A DNA stretch of 64,000 nt, from contig MAAQ01000020.1 of assembly GCA_002162685.1 (NCBI GenBank), positions 310,001 to 374,000 of the forward strand, given 5' to 3'. The DNA comes from Flavobacteriales bacterium 33_180_T64. Its GTDB lineage: Bacteria > Bacteroidota > Bacteroidia > Flavobacteriales > Flavobacteriaceae. The position numbers were made by a program, and so were the translations under genes. Positions 18,025-26,341 of the stretch are shown one piece after another (positions within the stretch are counted from its first letter, which is position 1; each line of letters begins with the position of its first letter). Below the pieces are notes generated by a model. The model was not told the origin of the DNA. It saw only the letters and a list, made by a program, of their open reading frames with translations, and did no database searches.

Positions 18025-18738
18025 ATGAATTGTATTATTATAGATGATGAAGCTACAGCAAGAGCGATTATTAGACAATTGTGCTCTAATATAGATAGTC
18101 TTAATGTTTTAGAAGAATTTCCAAATGCATTACAAGCCATTAAATATTTAAATCAAAATGAAATTGATTTAATTTTCTTAGATATTCATATGCCAGATTT
18201 TACAGGGTTTGATTTTATTGAAACCGTAAAAAATCCACCAAAAATTATTTTGACCACATCAGATGCTAATTTTGCTATTCAAGCTTTTGAGTATGATTGT
18301 ATTGTAGATTACTTAGTAAAACCTATTACTCCAGAACGTTTTCAAAAAGCTATTCAAAAAGCAAAAACTACATCAGGTAAAACAGCAACTTATAATCCAT
18401 TATCTGAGAAAATAGAAACAGCTTCAGGCAATGATTTATATGTAAACATAGACAGACGTCTAATTAAAATAGATATTCCAAGTATTTATTTGGTTGAAGC
18501 CAAAGGGGATTATATTCAAGTTAAAACCGAAGCTAAAAATTATACAGTACACTCTACATTAAAAAAGATTGAAGAGAAATTACCTGATGATTTATTTCTT
18601 AAAATACATCGTTCTTATATTATTAATGTTCACGAAATTATAGATATTGAAGACAATAGTGTCCTTATTAAAAAGAACGTTATACCTGTAAGTCGTTCCA
18701 ATAAACCAGAGTTAATGAAACGTCTTAATTTGCTCTAA
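18025..18738 (+). CDS. LytTR-type response regulator
   Basis: A 237-residue protein with a receiver (1-118; DDE at 7-9, phospho-acceptor D53 in LIFLDIHMPDFTG, Lys in DYLVKPI) and a LytTR DNA-binding domain (about 135-237; LIKIDIPSIYLVEAKGDYI, FLKIHRSYIINVHEI, VPVSRSNKPEL). LytTR domains bind direct repeats of about 9 bp one face of DNA apart, giving 21-22-bp periods. It is the last gene of the kinase-Hpt-LytTR operon, and a 21-bp triple repeat begins 6 bp after its stop codon. It is the best candidate regulator of the eight repeat-bearing promoters. Confidence 0.93.
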   Translation: MNCIIIDDEATARAIIRQLCSNIDSLNVLEEFPNALQAIKYLNQNEIDLIFLDIHMPDFTGFDFIETVKNPPKIILTTSDANFAIQAFEYDCIVDYLVKPITPERFQKAIQKAKTTSGKTATYNPLSEKIETASGNDLYVNIDRRLIKIDIPSIYLVEAKGDYIQVKTEAKNYTVHSTLKKIEEKLPDDLFLKIHRSYIINVHEIIDIEDNSVLIKKNVIPVSRSNKPELMKRLNLL

Positions 18739-18743
18739 AAACC

Positions 18744-18831
18744 TCTTATCGATACATACTTGCATTCTATCTAATCAATGAAATGATTGAACGAAAACTA
18801 ATCTATCATTTTGTGATTGACGTTATATTTG
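18744..18831 (+). promoter_or_regulatory. Triple 21-bp-period repeat promoter P2 (putative small RNA)
   Basis: Repeats TCTTATCGATACATAC (18744-18759), TTCTATCTAATCAATG (18765-18780) and ATTGAACGAAAACTAA (18786-18801), then 22 bp and a perfect -7 box TATATTTG (18824-18831). No gene starts within the next 190 bp, but an intrinsic terminator lies about 45 bp downstream of the expected transcription start. Confidence 0.65.
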
Positions 18832-18836
18832 TAATA

Positions 18837-18907
18837 GAAATCATGACATAACAATTTATGGTTAATAGCACTCAAAAAAGGCAAAAAGTAATTTTTTTGC
18901 CTTTTTT
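18837..18907 (+). ncRNA. Putative small RNA of about 70 nt
   Basis: Predicted from signals only. A consensus -7 box ends at 18831, so transcription should begin near 18836-18838. A hairpin with arms AAAAAAGGCAAAAA and its complement, ending in a run of T, lies at about 18875-18907. The intervening 40 bases hold no convincing reading frame. The promoter has the same three 21-bp repeats as the neighbouring surface genes. It may instead be a short leader of the 19032 gene if the terminator is leaky. Confidence 0.45.
18875..18907 (+). terminator. Intrinsic terminator of the putative small RNA
   Basis: AAAAAAGGCAAAAA pairs with a T-rich GCC-containing arm a few bases later, and the second arm itself ends in T. 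It separates P2 from the next promoter P3 (repeats from 18926). Confidence 0.6.
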
Positions 18908-18925
18908 AATACCCTATAGAATACG

Positions 18926-19013
18926 CCTTAACTAAGCCTAATCTCCACTGGTCTACACTTCTTTTTAATCTATCGAAAATTAAGTTTTCATCGATAGTCT
19001 AGATTTACTTTTA
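18926..19013 (+). promoter_or_regulatory. Triple 21-bp-period repeat promoter P3 (DUF4114 secreted protein)
   Basis: Repeats CCTTAACTAAGCCTAA (18926-18941), ACTGGTCTACACTTCT (18947-18962) and ATCTATCGAAAATTAA (18968-18983), then 22 bp and the -7 box TACTTTTA (19006-19013). The ATG at 19032 leaves a very short leader. An inverted pair CTATCG (18970-18975) / CGATAG (18992-18997) also lies here. Confidence 0.68.
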
Positions 19014-19031
19014 TAGTCTAAACCCTACGTT

Positions 19032-21482
19032 ATGAAAAAGATCCTACTATTAGTATTCGCGACGACGACACTACTTAATGCTCAGAATTATCAATTTCTT
19101 GGAGACTATACAGCTAATGGAACACCATTGTATTTAGAAAATCCAGGAGATAATGTATCAGGAGTAACATTGCAAATGATTGATGACGCTTTGCCAGAAA
19201 GTTATCCAGTTCCTGATTACAATCCACATTATATATCATCTGGCTATGAAACCGATTTAATTATTAATCAAACGGCCGAGGTCTGGGTCACGTTTATTAG
19301 TGAAGGCGCAGGTTACCGAAATGTACTAGGGTTTTACACCTATGATGTTAATAACCCTTCTCCTACGGCACCTCTAACAGAAGAGATAACGATTATATTT
19401 CCTAATGCTTCAGCACTTTATAGTGGAGGAGGGTTACAAGTAGGCGATAAGGTTAAATTAGGAACCTTTGAAGCTGGAACTGGAATTGGTTGGGTATTAC
19501 TGGCTAATGCTTGGAACTCAAGTACCAGTACTGTTGGCAATGGACTTTGGAAACTGTATTCTAATCCAGACTATAATCCAGAAGCACAAGCAGATTTAAG
19601 ATATCATAATGTCCTTTTAAATGATCCAGATTACGAACGTGTTATTCTTGGGTTTGAAGATATAAGACGAGATTATAACTCTTGTGATAATGATTTTAAT
19701 GATGCTATTTTTTATGTAACAGCTAATCCCTATGATGCTATAATAACTACAAATTTTGCTGATGTCTCTAGCGCAAGTAATGTGACCTCTGGAAATGATG
19801 GAGGTTTAGAAAGTAATGGAAATTTGGCAAGTTTAATTGCAAAAAGAAATTTTAAACGGAAGCAAACAGGTAATGCCTTTAACAAAAAAGGATTGCAAAC
19901 CATCTACAGCAGGCAAACATATACGGCCCAAAATGATACAACTACAACAGGTTTAGAAAACTATATCCCAGATACAGGAATGTATGGTACAGAAACAGCT
20001 TATGTGTCTAGTCCAACCGATTTATTAGACATCACTAATGCTACTGAAATATTCTCTGTCGATTTTTATCAAGACGAGACAAGAGTGTCTGCTGTATTAG
20101 CAACAACAACGGAAGGTTCAGTTTACGATCATTCTAAAATGATTTGTGATCGATTAAATAATTCAGTTCTCGAAGATATAAGAACTGTTACGGTTAGAGG
20201 ACATCAAATTATAAGTTCTAAAATAATACGTGCTACTGGAGAAACTGAACATACATTAAGTTTTTCTGTGAAGCTTGGAGAATTAACCAATGAATTATAT
20301 AGCCTCTGGACTATTGAACAATATCCTGAAGGAGATTTTTATAATTTTCAAATTTGGGGAAATTATCCTTCACAAGTATTTACAATTGCGAATCATATAA
20401 TAGATACGCTCACTTTAGAGAAACCATTAAATAGTGAAATACTAAGCGATGTCATTCCTCCTGTATTTGTGAGTTCAGGTTATTATGCTAATGGAAATAT
20501 TCATTTAAACATTATAAATAAAGTAAGTGTAAATGCAATCACTTTTAATGCAAGTACTGCTGCTACTGAGGTTGCTGAAAGAGTTGAAACATCTCAAATA
20601 ATAGCCTTAAATGGCGAATGGAATGATACAGTAACCATCACAACAGGGCAATTGTTTGATATAGGATTTTCATTAAGCACTAACGTTTCTATGCAACAAG
20701 ATGCGTTATATCTAGCTGATGGCCCTTGGGGAATTGATTACTTAGAAGATGATGTGACTGTTGAATTGTTTCATGTTGAAAATAATACGTTAAACTTTAA
20801 CCCAGAAGTATATCAAATTGAAAGACAACCAAGTGTTAACGGACAAGTGAAAGGCACAATTAATCTTTTTAGACATGTGTTACCAGGAGAACAAACGCTT
20901 GATGTGTCTAATTATAGCGCATTTCAATTCCGTATCAAAAATACTCAACCTATTGAGGTGATATTAATGCAAGATGGTTTAATGGATTGGAATAATCGTT
21001 TCCGATTTACAATTTCAGAAAATGCAGAGGATACTTTTTATAATATCACTTTCAATGATTTTGTTGATGGAGCCGGAAACTCAGCTACACTTACAGATGT
21101 GAAAACTATTGTATTCTCATTACAAGGTGATTATAATAATTATGTGCCTTTTGAAATACAAGTTGATGAGGTCGCTTTTGGTTCTGCCGAAACATTGCAG
21201 GTTAATACATTTGAAGATAGAGATACTACAAATAGATTATCTGCTATTCCTAATCCAATGACATCAAGTACAACAATACATTTTAATGCTAAGAAAACTG
21301 AAATGGTACAATTTGTAGTCTATAATCAATTAGGAAAACTTGTATATCAAGAAAATTATAGAACTGCATTTGGTGAAAATGAAATCTTAATTCATAGAAA
21401 TAATCTAAGTACAGGTATTTATTTCTGTAAAATACTAAGTCAACAAGCCTTATATACTCCCCTAAAATTAATTACTAGATAG
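19032..21482 (+). CDS. Large secreted protein with DUF4114 domain and type IX secretion sorting tail
   Basis: An 816-residue protein with signal peptide MKKILLLVFATTTLLNA. A DUF4114 domain ends near residue 235 with the acidic, probably calcium-binding motif FEDIRRDYNSCDNDFNDAIFY. A hinge DGGLESNGNL (about 256-266) leads to a 460-residue beta-rich module shared with the next gene (DLLDITNATEIF, PPVFVSSGYYANG, DGPWGIDYLEDD). The C-terminus (about 735-816) is a type A sorting domain: LSAIPNPMTSSTTIHF, VVYNQLGKLVY, LSTGIYFCKIL, KLITR. It should be exported through the outer membrane and anchored or released. Expression from P3 ties it to the adjacent LytTR phosphorelay; an adhesin role is inference. 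Confidence 0.88.
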   Translation: MKKILLLVFATTTLLNAQNYQFLGDYTANGTPLYLENPGDNVSGVTLQMIDDALPESYPVPDYNPHYISSGYETDLIINQTAEVWVTFISEGAGYRNVLGFYTYDVNNPSPTAPLTEEITIIFPNASALYSGGGLQVGDKVKLGTFEAGTGIGWVLLANAWNSSTSTVGNGLWKLYSNPDYNPEAQADLRYHNVLLNDPDYERVILGFEDIRRDYNSCDNDFNDAIFYVTANPYDAIITTNFADVSSASNVTSGNDGGLESNGNLASLIAKRNFKRKQTGNAFNKKGLQTIYSRQTYTAQNDTTTTGLENYIPDTGMYGTETAYVSSPTDLLDITNATEIFSVDFYQDETRVSAVLATTTEGSVYDHSKMICDRLNNSVLEDIRTVTVRGHQIISSKIIRATGETEHTLSFSVKLGELTNELYSLWTIEQYPEGDFYNFQIWGNYPSQVFTIANHIIDTLTLEKPLNSEILSDVIPPVFVSSGYYANGNIHLNIINKVSVNAITFNASTAATEVAERVETSQIIALNGEWNDTVTITTGQLFDIGFSLSTNVSMQQDALYLADGPWGIDYLEDDVTVELFHVENNTLNFNPEVYQIERQPSVNGQVKGTINLFRHVLPGEQTLDVSNYSAFQFRIKNTQPIEVILMQDGLMDWNNRFRFTISENAEDTFYNITFNDFVDGAGNSATLTDVKTIVFSLQGDYNNYVPFEIQVDEVAFGSAETLQVNTFEDRDTTNRLSAIPNPMTSSTTIHFNAKKTEMVQFVVYNQLGKLVYQENYRTAFGENEILIHRNNLSTGIYFCKILSQQALYTPLKLITR

Positions 21483-21489
21483 TCTCTTA

Positions 21490-21567
21490 AAGCACCTTGG
21501 TTTAGTGTAGAGATTTGTAATTAAGGTGTCTTTAAGGTAAAGGCAAAAGCATATGCTTTTGCCTTTT
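21490..21567 (+). terminator. 3' hairpin pair and intrinsic terminator of the DUF4114 gene
   Basis: A first stem pairs CACCTT (21492-21497) with AAGGTG (21523-21528). Then comes a perfect 28-bp palindrome AAAGGCAAAAGCAT / ATGCTTTTGCCTTT (21539-21566) followed by T-rich sequence. The same two-part structure, with compensating changes, follows the paralogous gene at 24332-24409. Confidence 0.8.
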
Positions 21568-21599
21568 GTTTGTTTATTAAGCAATAGCTTCAAATAACT

Positions 21600-21687
21600 A
21601 TTCATCTACAGTAAATAGCATACTAACGAACCAATAAATACTTCAATCGAAATTTGTTAAAAAAAGGGTTCTAAGCTAATACATTTG
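21600..21687 (+). promoter_or_regulatory. Triple 21-bp-period repeat promoter P4 (second secreted protein)
   Basis: Repeats ATTCATCTACAGTAAA (21600-21615), TACTAACGAACCAATA (21621-21636) and TTCAATCGAAATTTGT (21642-21657), then 22 bp and the consensus -7 box TACATTTG (21680-21687). The ATG is at 21714. Confidence 0.72.
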
Positions 21688-21713
21688 TTTTAGAACCTCA
21701 ATAGAAAAAGATT

Positions 21714-24311
21714 ATGAATAGACTTTACGTTTTAAGACATCAGTTAATGATATACAGCTTTGTACTGCTTGGTTTTACTATTCAGGCACAAGATATTCCA
21801 TTTAATTGCGATTATAACGCTTACTTATTTCAGTTTAATGATATCTATGCGATAGATTTAGCTTCAGGGAGTTCGTATGAAGTGGCTACCGATATTACAT
21901 CTGGAAGTATTAATGCGGCAGCTTACAATCCTGCTGATGGTTTTATTTGGGGATCCTTAAGTACTCCAGCTAAAACAATTGTTCGTATTGGAAAAAATTT
22001 TACAACAACTACTTTTTATGTTGATGAGTTACCAACCAATAATCGTTATGTTGGCGATGTAAGCGCTCAAGGTATTTATTATCTTAAAGGCGGAGGAACC
22101 ACCTATTATAAAATAGATCTCGATCCTAGTTCGGCTACTTATACACAACATCAAGCAACAGAAACTTTATCGCAAAGTGTAACTATTCATGATTGGGCTT
22201 TTAATGCTGTCGATGGACAATTGTATACAGTAGAGAAAAATTCAAATATTTTATATCGTATTGACCCTTCAAATGGAGCTGTGCAATCTTTAGGAGAAAT
22301 CCCAATTCTATCAGGTTTAAATTACACATATGGTGCTGTCTATTTTGATGTGTCTGGTCGTTTCTATGTGTCTGCAAATCAAACAGGAACTATTTATGTA
22401 ATTCAAAATGTGCAAACATTGGATGGAATAATAACAATGGATTCCAACCTTTTTGCTTTTGGTCCATCGAGTTCTAGTAACGATGGTGCGCGTTGCCCTA
22501 CAGCACCTGTGCCACAAGAAATATGTGATAATGGTATTGACGATGATGGTGACGGACTTGTAGATTGCGAGGATCCTTCGTGTTCAGGTTATGGTGAATG
22601 TGCTGTGATTGACCCACCAACTTCTGGAGGTGATGATGGTGGTTTAGAAAGTAATAATAGATTGTCTGAAAAAATCAATAAACGAAACTTTAATCGTACA
22701 AGAACAGGTTACAAATTTAATAAGAATACAGCAAGACGCGTTGTAAGATCATCAAGCTATTTACAACGAAATGCAAATTCTGAATTTACTTTACAAGATT
22801 TTATTCCTCTTGAAATAATTAATGAAGATGAGGTTATCGAGTCGACACCTTTAGATTTATTAAACATCACGAATGCAACTGATATTTATGCAGTTGATTA
22901 TCTAAAAAATACAACTACTATAGCATCTATAATTGCTCTAAAAACAGAAGATGGTGTTTATGAACATACCAAATACATTTGCGATAGACTCTTAGGAGCA
23001 GAGCTGATTTCAGTATCAACAATTGATATTAACGGACAAGCATTTATAAAATCAATAATCAAAAACGTTGATGGTGCGTATGAGTTTGTATTAAGTCTTT
23101 CAGCGAAAGTTGTAAATAATGAAGAGAATTTTGCGATAGAAAGCCATTGGAATCTTGATCGATATGAACAAGATGTTACGTTTTATAATTTCCAAATTTG
23201 GTCAAACACTTTAGACGATTTATATCTATTAGGAGAAGAAGTATTGAATTTACTCGATATTGAAAAGACAATTTCAGACTATGACAATTCATCACCTCCA
23301 CCAGTTTTTGTTAGAAAAGGAAAGTATGTTGATGGCGCCTTAGATTTGCAAATTATAAATACAAATGTAACGGAGAGTATCACTTTTGATGCAGGTTTTA
23401 GAATAACAGAAACAAGTGAGTTTGATACTCTAAACTCTACTATAGTTCTTAACGAAGATTATATAACCAATCTACAACTAGAAACAGGAAGTCTTTTTGG
23501 TATTGGATTTAGAATAGGTGATGGTATTGCAACACCAGATGATTTATTTATGTCTGATGGTCCTTGGGGAATTGACGATTCACAACCAGATACAACTATT
23601 GATACGTATGCTATTTTGCCTAACGATTTTACATTTGATAGCAATGATTTTAGAATAGAACGTAATGTTGTCTTAAAAGCTACGACAAGTAGTTATGTAG
23701 CTGTGTATAGAGCTTTGACGCCAAGATTTAAACCTATTGATCTTAGTGACTATAATAATATAAAATTTAGTGTAAAAGGTACAGGAATATTAGATATTAC
23801 GTTGATAAAACAAGGTATTTCTAATTGGAATGAACATTACAAAACGAGTATCACATTAACCAATACATTTCAGGACTTTGTATTACCTATTACAAGTTTT
23901 GAATCGATTAATGAGGGAAATCTTGTGCTGGATGATGTGATAAGCGTTGTGTTTACAATGGTAAGTGAAGATGGTACAACAACCATCAAAGAAATGACTT
24001 TAGAAAATTTACGTTTTTCTCAAAATACTTTATCTGTAAACCAATTAGAAAAGGAAATGACAAAATTGTCTGCGATACCAAATCCAATGACATCAAGTAC
24101 AACGATTCGTTTTAATGCGAAGCAAACTGAAATGGTGGAATTTGTAATCTATGACCAAATAGGGAAAGTAGTATACCAAAAAAAGTATAGAGTCACTTTT
24201 GGTGAAAATGAAATTTCACTTGATAGAAATAACATAAGTGCGGGTATTTATTTTTGTAAAATTATAAGCGAAAACACCTTATATAGCCCTTTAAAATTAA
24301 TTGCTAGATAA
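21714..24311 (+). CDS. Large secreted protein, DUF6923-like N-terminus, type IX secretion sorting tail
   Basis: An 865-residue protein with signal peptide ending FTIQA (about residue 25). Residues 30-255 look like a DUF6923-type propeller (AAYNPADGFIWGS, DWAFNAVDGQLYTV, YGAVYFDVSGRFYVSANQTG). A calcium-binding-like motif CDNGIDDDGDGLVDCEDPSC follows at about 270. From GGDDGGLESNNRL onward it parallels the preceding protein to the end (DLLNITNATDIY, SDGPWGIDD, LSAIPNPMTSSTTIRF, ISAGIYFCKII, KLIAR). The two genes are thus paralogues with exchanged N-terminal domains. It has its own repeat promoter P4. Confidence 0.87.
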   Translation: MNRLYVLRHQLMIYSFVLLGFTIQAQDIPFNCDYNAYLFQFNDIYAIDLASGSSYEVATDITSGSINAAAYNPADGFIWGSLSTPAKTIVRIGKNFTTTTFYVDELPTNNRYVGDVSAQGIYYLKGGGTTYYKIDLDPSSATYTQHQATETLSQSVTIHDWAFNAVDGQLYTVEKNSNILYRIDPSNGAVQSLGEIPILSGLNYTYGAVYFDVSGRFYVSANQTGTIYVIQNVQTLDGIITMDSNLFAFGPSSSSNDGARCPTAPVPQEICDNGIDDDGDGLVDCEDPSCSGYGECAVIDPPTSGGDDGGLESNNRLSEKINKRNFNRTRTGYKFNKNTARRVVRSSSYLQRNANSEFTLQDFIPLEIINEDEVIESTPLDLLNITNATDIYAVDYLKNTTTIASIIALKTEDGVYEHTKYICDRLLGAELISVSTIDINGQAFIKSIIKNVDGAYEFVLSLSAKVVNNEENFAIESHWNLDRYEQDVTFYNFQIWSNTLDDLYLLGEEVLNLLDIEKTISDYDNSSPPPVFVRKGKYVDGALDLQIINTNVTESITFDAGFRITETSEFDTLNSTIVLNEDYITNLQLETGSLFGIGFRIGDGIATPDDLFMSDGPWGIDDSQPDTTIDTYAILPNDFTFDSNDFRIERNVVLKATTSSYVAVYRALTPRFKPIDLSDYNNIKFSVKGTGILDITLIKQGISNWNEHYKTSITLTNTFQDFVLPITSFESINEGNLVLDDVISVVFTMVSEDGTTTIKEMTLENLRFSQNTLSVNQLEKEMTKLSAIPNPMTSSTTIRFNAKQTEMVEFVIYDQIGKVVYQKKYRVTFGENEISLDRNNISAGIYFCKIISENTLYSPLKLIAR

Positions 24312-24639
24312 CCGCTTTTAGTAGTGCTTAAAACATCTTGGTTTAGTGTAGAAATTTGTAATCAAGGTGCTTTTAAGTAAAAGGCAAAAGCATATGCTTT
24401 TGCCTTTTTATTATTATGGTAATTTGTAAATGTTTATCGTAAAATAGGAGTCAATAATCAATGATCATTTTAAAAGCGGATGCAAATAGTCTTGAATGAT
24501 AATAACTCAAAGCATCAATGAATAAAGACTAAAATAGAGCGAATTTATTTTTTTGTAACTTTGTTGAGACAAAAACAATTGTATTAAAACACCGCTATAT
24601 ATACTCAATCCCTTAGTAGTATATTAAAAATCCCTAGTT
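24312..24639. other. Intergenic region between the second secreted protein and the HNH gene
   Basis: It holds the duplicated 3' hairpins (24332-24409), then AT-rich sequence without a plausible reading frame. A -7-like box TAACTTTG at 24556-24563 is the best promoter candidate for the HNH gene; a matching -33 box at 19 bp is not evident. No 21-bp repeat set is present. Confidence 0.6.
24332..24409 (+). terminator. 3' hairpin pair and intrinsic terminator of the second secreted protein gene
   Basis: A first stem pairs CATCTTG (24332-24338) with CAAGGTG (24363-24369). The terminator palindrome AAAAGGCAAAAGCAT / ATGCTTTTGCCTTTT spans 24379-24408. Relative to 21490-21567, one C-G pair has become T-G and one G-T pair has become G-C, so pairing is kept while sequence changes. 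Confidence 0.8.
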
Positions 24640-25188
24640 ATGATACAAAATTATAGAAAAGAAATCTGGAAAGAGATTCAATTTGATGATAAGATTTGTA
24701 CTGATAAAAAATACAAAATCTCAAACTTCGGACGAATTAAGAATTGTACTTCAGACAAAGAATTATTGGTAAAAGAATCATTTATAAATGGATATCAAAA
24801 TTTACCATTAAAACAAAAACGTAACGGTAAATCAACAAGCCGATATGTTCATAAACTTGTTGCTGAACATTTCCTTGATAAGAATGATGGCGTTTGTGTT
24901 ATTCATCTCAATTATGAGAAAACGGATAATAAGGTCGCTAACTTAAAATGGGCGACGAAAAGAGAAAAGGAAATACATCAGTTTAGCAATCCAGAGTTTA
25001 AAAATATAGTAAGAAAAATACCTTCCCATGCGAAACTAACGGAAACGAAAGTGATACTCATAAAGAGGAAGATAAATGATCCAAATAGACGAACAAGAAT
25101 GAAAATGATTGCTAAGCAATTTGGAATCTCTGAAATGCAACTTTACCGAATTAAAACAGGTGAAAATTGGAGTTGGGTAACCGAATGA
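24640..25188 (+). CDS. NUMOD4/HNH homing-type endonuclease
   Basis: A 182-residue protein with three visible parts: a NUMOD4 motif (about 8-50; EIWKEIQF, YKISNFGRIKN), an HNH_3-like nuclease core (about 62-115; HKLVAEHFL, VIHLNYEKTDNKVANLKWATKREKE) and a C-terminal helix-turn-helix (about 148-178; RMKMIAKQFGISEMQLYRIKTG). Such free-standing proteins resemble homing endonucleases and phage or mobile HNH enzymes. No intron, intein or phage gene adjoins it. In the first His position the usual VDH is VIH, otherwise the core looks intact. Confidence 0.82.
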   Translation: MIQNYRKEIWKEIQFDDKICTDKKYKISNFGRIKNCTSDKELLVKESFINGYQNLPLKQKRNGKSTSRYVHKLVAEHFLDKNDGVCVIHLNYEKTDNKVANLKWATKREKEIHQFSNPEFKNIVRKIPSHAKLTETKVILIKRKINDPNRRTRMKMIAKQFGISEMQLYRIKTGENWSWVTE

Positions 25189-25236
25189 AACATACTTTAT
25201 TTGATGTAAATTTGTGGGCAACATTAATAAGAGAAT

Positions 25237-25959
25237 ATGAAATATGGTATCGTCCTACTAGCGCTGGTTTTATTCATGTCATGTAAAAATGAAAAGAATA
25301 ACGTTCATGAATTTAACGTAGAATATAAAGGCGCATTAAAACTGATTATGCGTAAAGGTGATGTTTCTGCGAAGACAGAATTAATAAATTTCGAAAATAA
25401 AGAGCACTTTTATGCCATTGGAGCCCTTGAAAATCTTAAAGGAGAAATCCAAATATTTGATAGTAAACCATTCAATACAATAGTTGTTGATAGTGCTTTA
25501 TCTTTTGATAATTCATTTAATAAAAAAGCAGCACTCCTTGTTTACGCAACTGTAAATAAATGGAAGTCATTTGATATACCTGGTCATGTCTTGACGTACT
25601 CCCAATTAGAAATTTATGTAAATCAAGTCGCTCAAGAAAACCAAATAAAAATAGATAAACCATTTCCTTTTTTAATTGAAGGTGTTGCGAAATCATTTAA
25701 TTGGCATGTCATCAACTGGAAAGATGGAGACCTAATTCATTCTCATGAAAAACACGTGAACTCTGGACTTAATGGAGTTGCTAATTTCAAAGAAGTTGAA
25801 ATGTTAGGATTTTATTCCGATGCTCATCACACAATTTTTACGCATCACACTACAAATATGCATATACATTTAAAAACAGTTGACGGCAAAATTGCTGGAC
25901 ATGTTGATGATTTAATATTGGGAAAAGGGATGATTTTGAAGTTGCCAGAAGTGAACTAA
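25237..25959 (+). CDS. Lipoprotein of the alpha-acetolactate decarboxylase family
   Basis: A 240-residue protein with lipoprotein signal MKYGIVLLALVLFMSC (Cys16). The mature part follows the AAL decarboxylase fold: GALENLKGEIQIFDSKPF near 62-79 (family GTFDxLDGExxVLDG), a central PFPFLIEGV strand and a C-terminal zinc site with H209 and H211 (MHIHLK) and H222 (AGHVDD); E70 fits the conserved acidic position. Classical enzymes convert acetolactate to acetoin in the cytoplasm, so a lipid-anchored extracytoplasmic version probably has another substrate. No acetolactate synthase is nearby. Family assignment is from motif memory and should be confirmed by profile search. Confidence 0.72.
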   Translation: MKYGIVLLALVLFMSCKNEKNNVHEFNVEYKGALKLIMRKGDVSAKTELINFENKEHFYAIGALENLKGEIQIFDSKPFNTIVVDSALSFDNSFNKKAALLVYATVNKWKSFDIPGHVLTYSQLEIYVNQVAQENQIKIDKPFPFLIEGVAKSFNWHVINWKDGDLIHSHEKHVNSGLNGVANFKEVEMLGFYSDAHHTIFTHHTTNMHIHLKTVDGKIAGHVDDLILGKGMILKLPEVN

Positions 25960-26132
25960 ATCACAATTACCAACAAGGTGTATAATGCATTATATACAAA
26001 TAAACACTGTTTTTATTCCAGTTATTTTTATTATAATAGTTCGTTTTAATGTGACGTTTCTTTAAAGTATGTGTCTTAAAAACATGTACACTACTAATTT
26101 TTAAGCGGTTAATTATTATGTAGATACTATAG

Positions 26133-26165
26133 GCTCTCTGTAATTTGGAGAGCTTATTTTTTTGC
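26133..26165 (+). terminator. Intrinsic terminator in the 26-kb intergenic region
   Basis: GCTCTC (26133-26138) pairs with GAGAGC (26148-26153), followed by TTATTTTTTT. It lies 170 bp past the decarboxylase-like gene, so it may end that transcript or a separate short RNA. Confidence 0.65.
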
Positions 26166-26341
26166 TATTGTTTGAATAAATTTTGTTCTATCAATTCCAT
26201 TATGGCGAACTAGATTGCAACAGCTATTTTGATTTTTTTTGTATTTATATAATTCATATAGTATAAAATCAGAATGGGAACAATATATATTCATTTAGGA
26301 ATAATTTACAGTCAACGTTTTGATTCAAATAAATACGTTTG

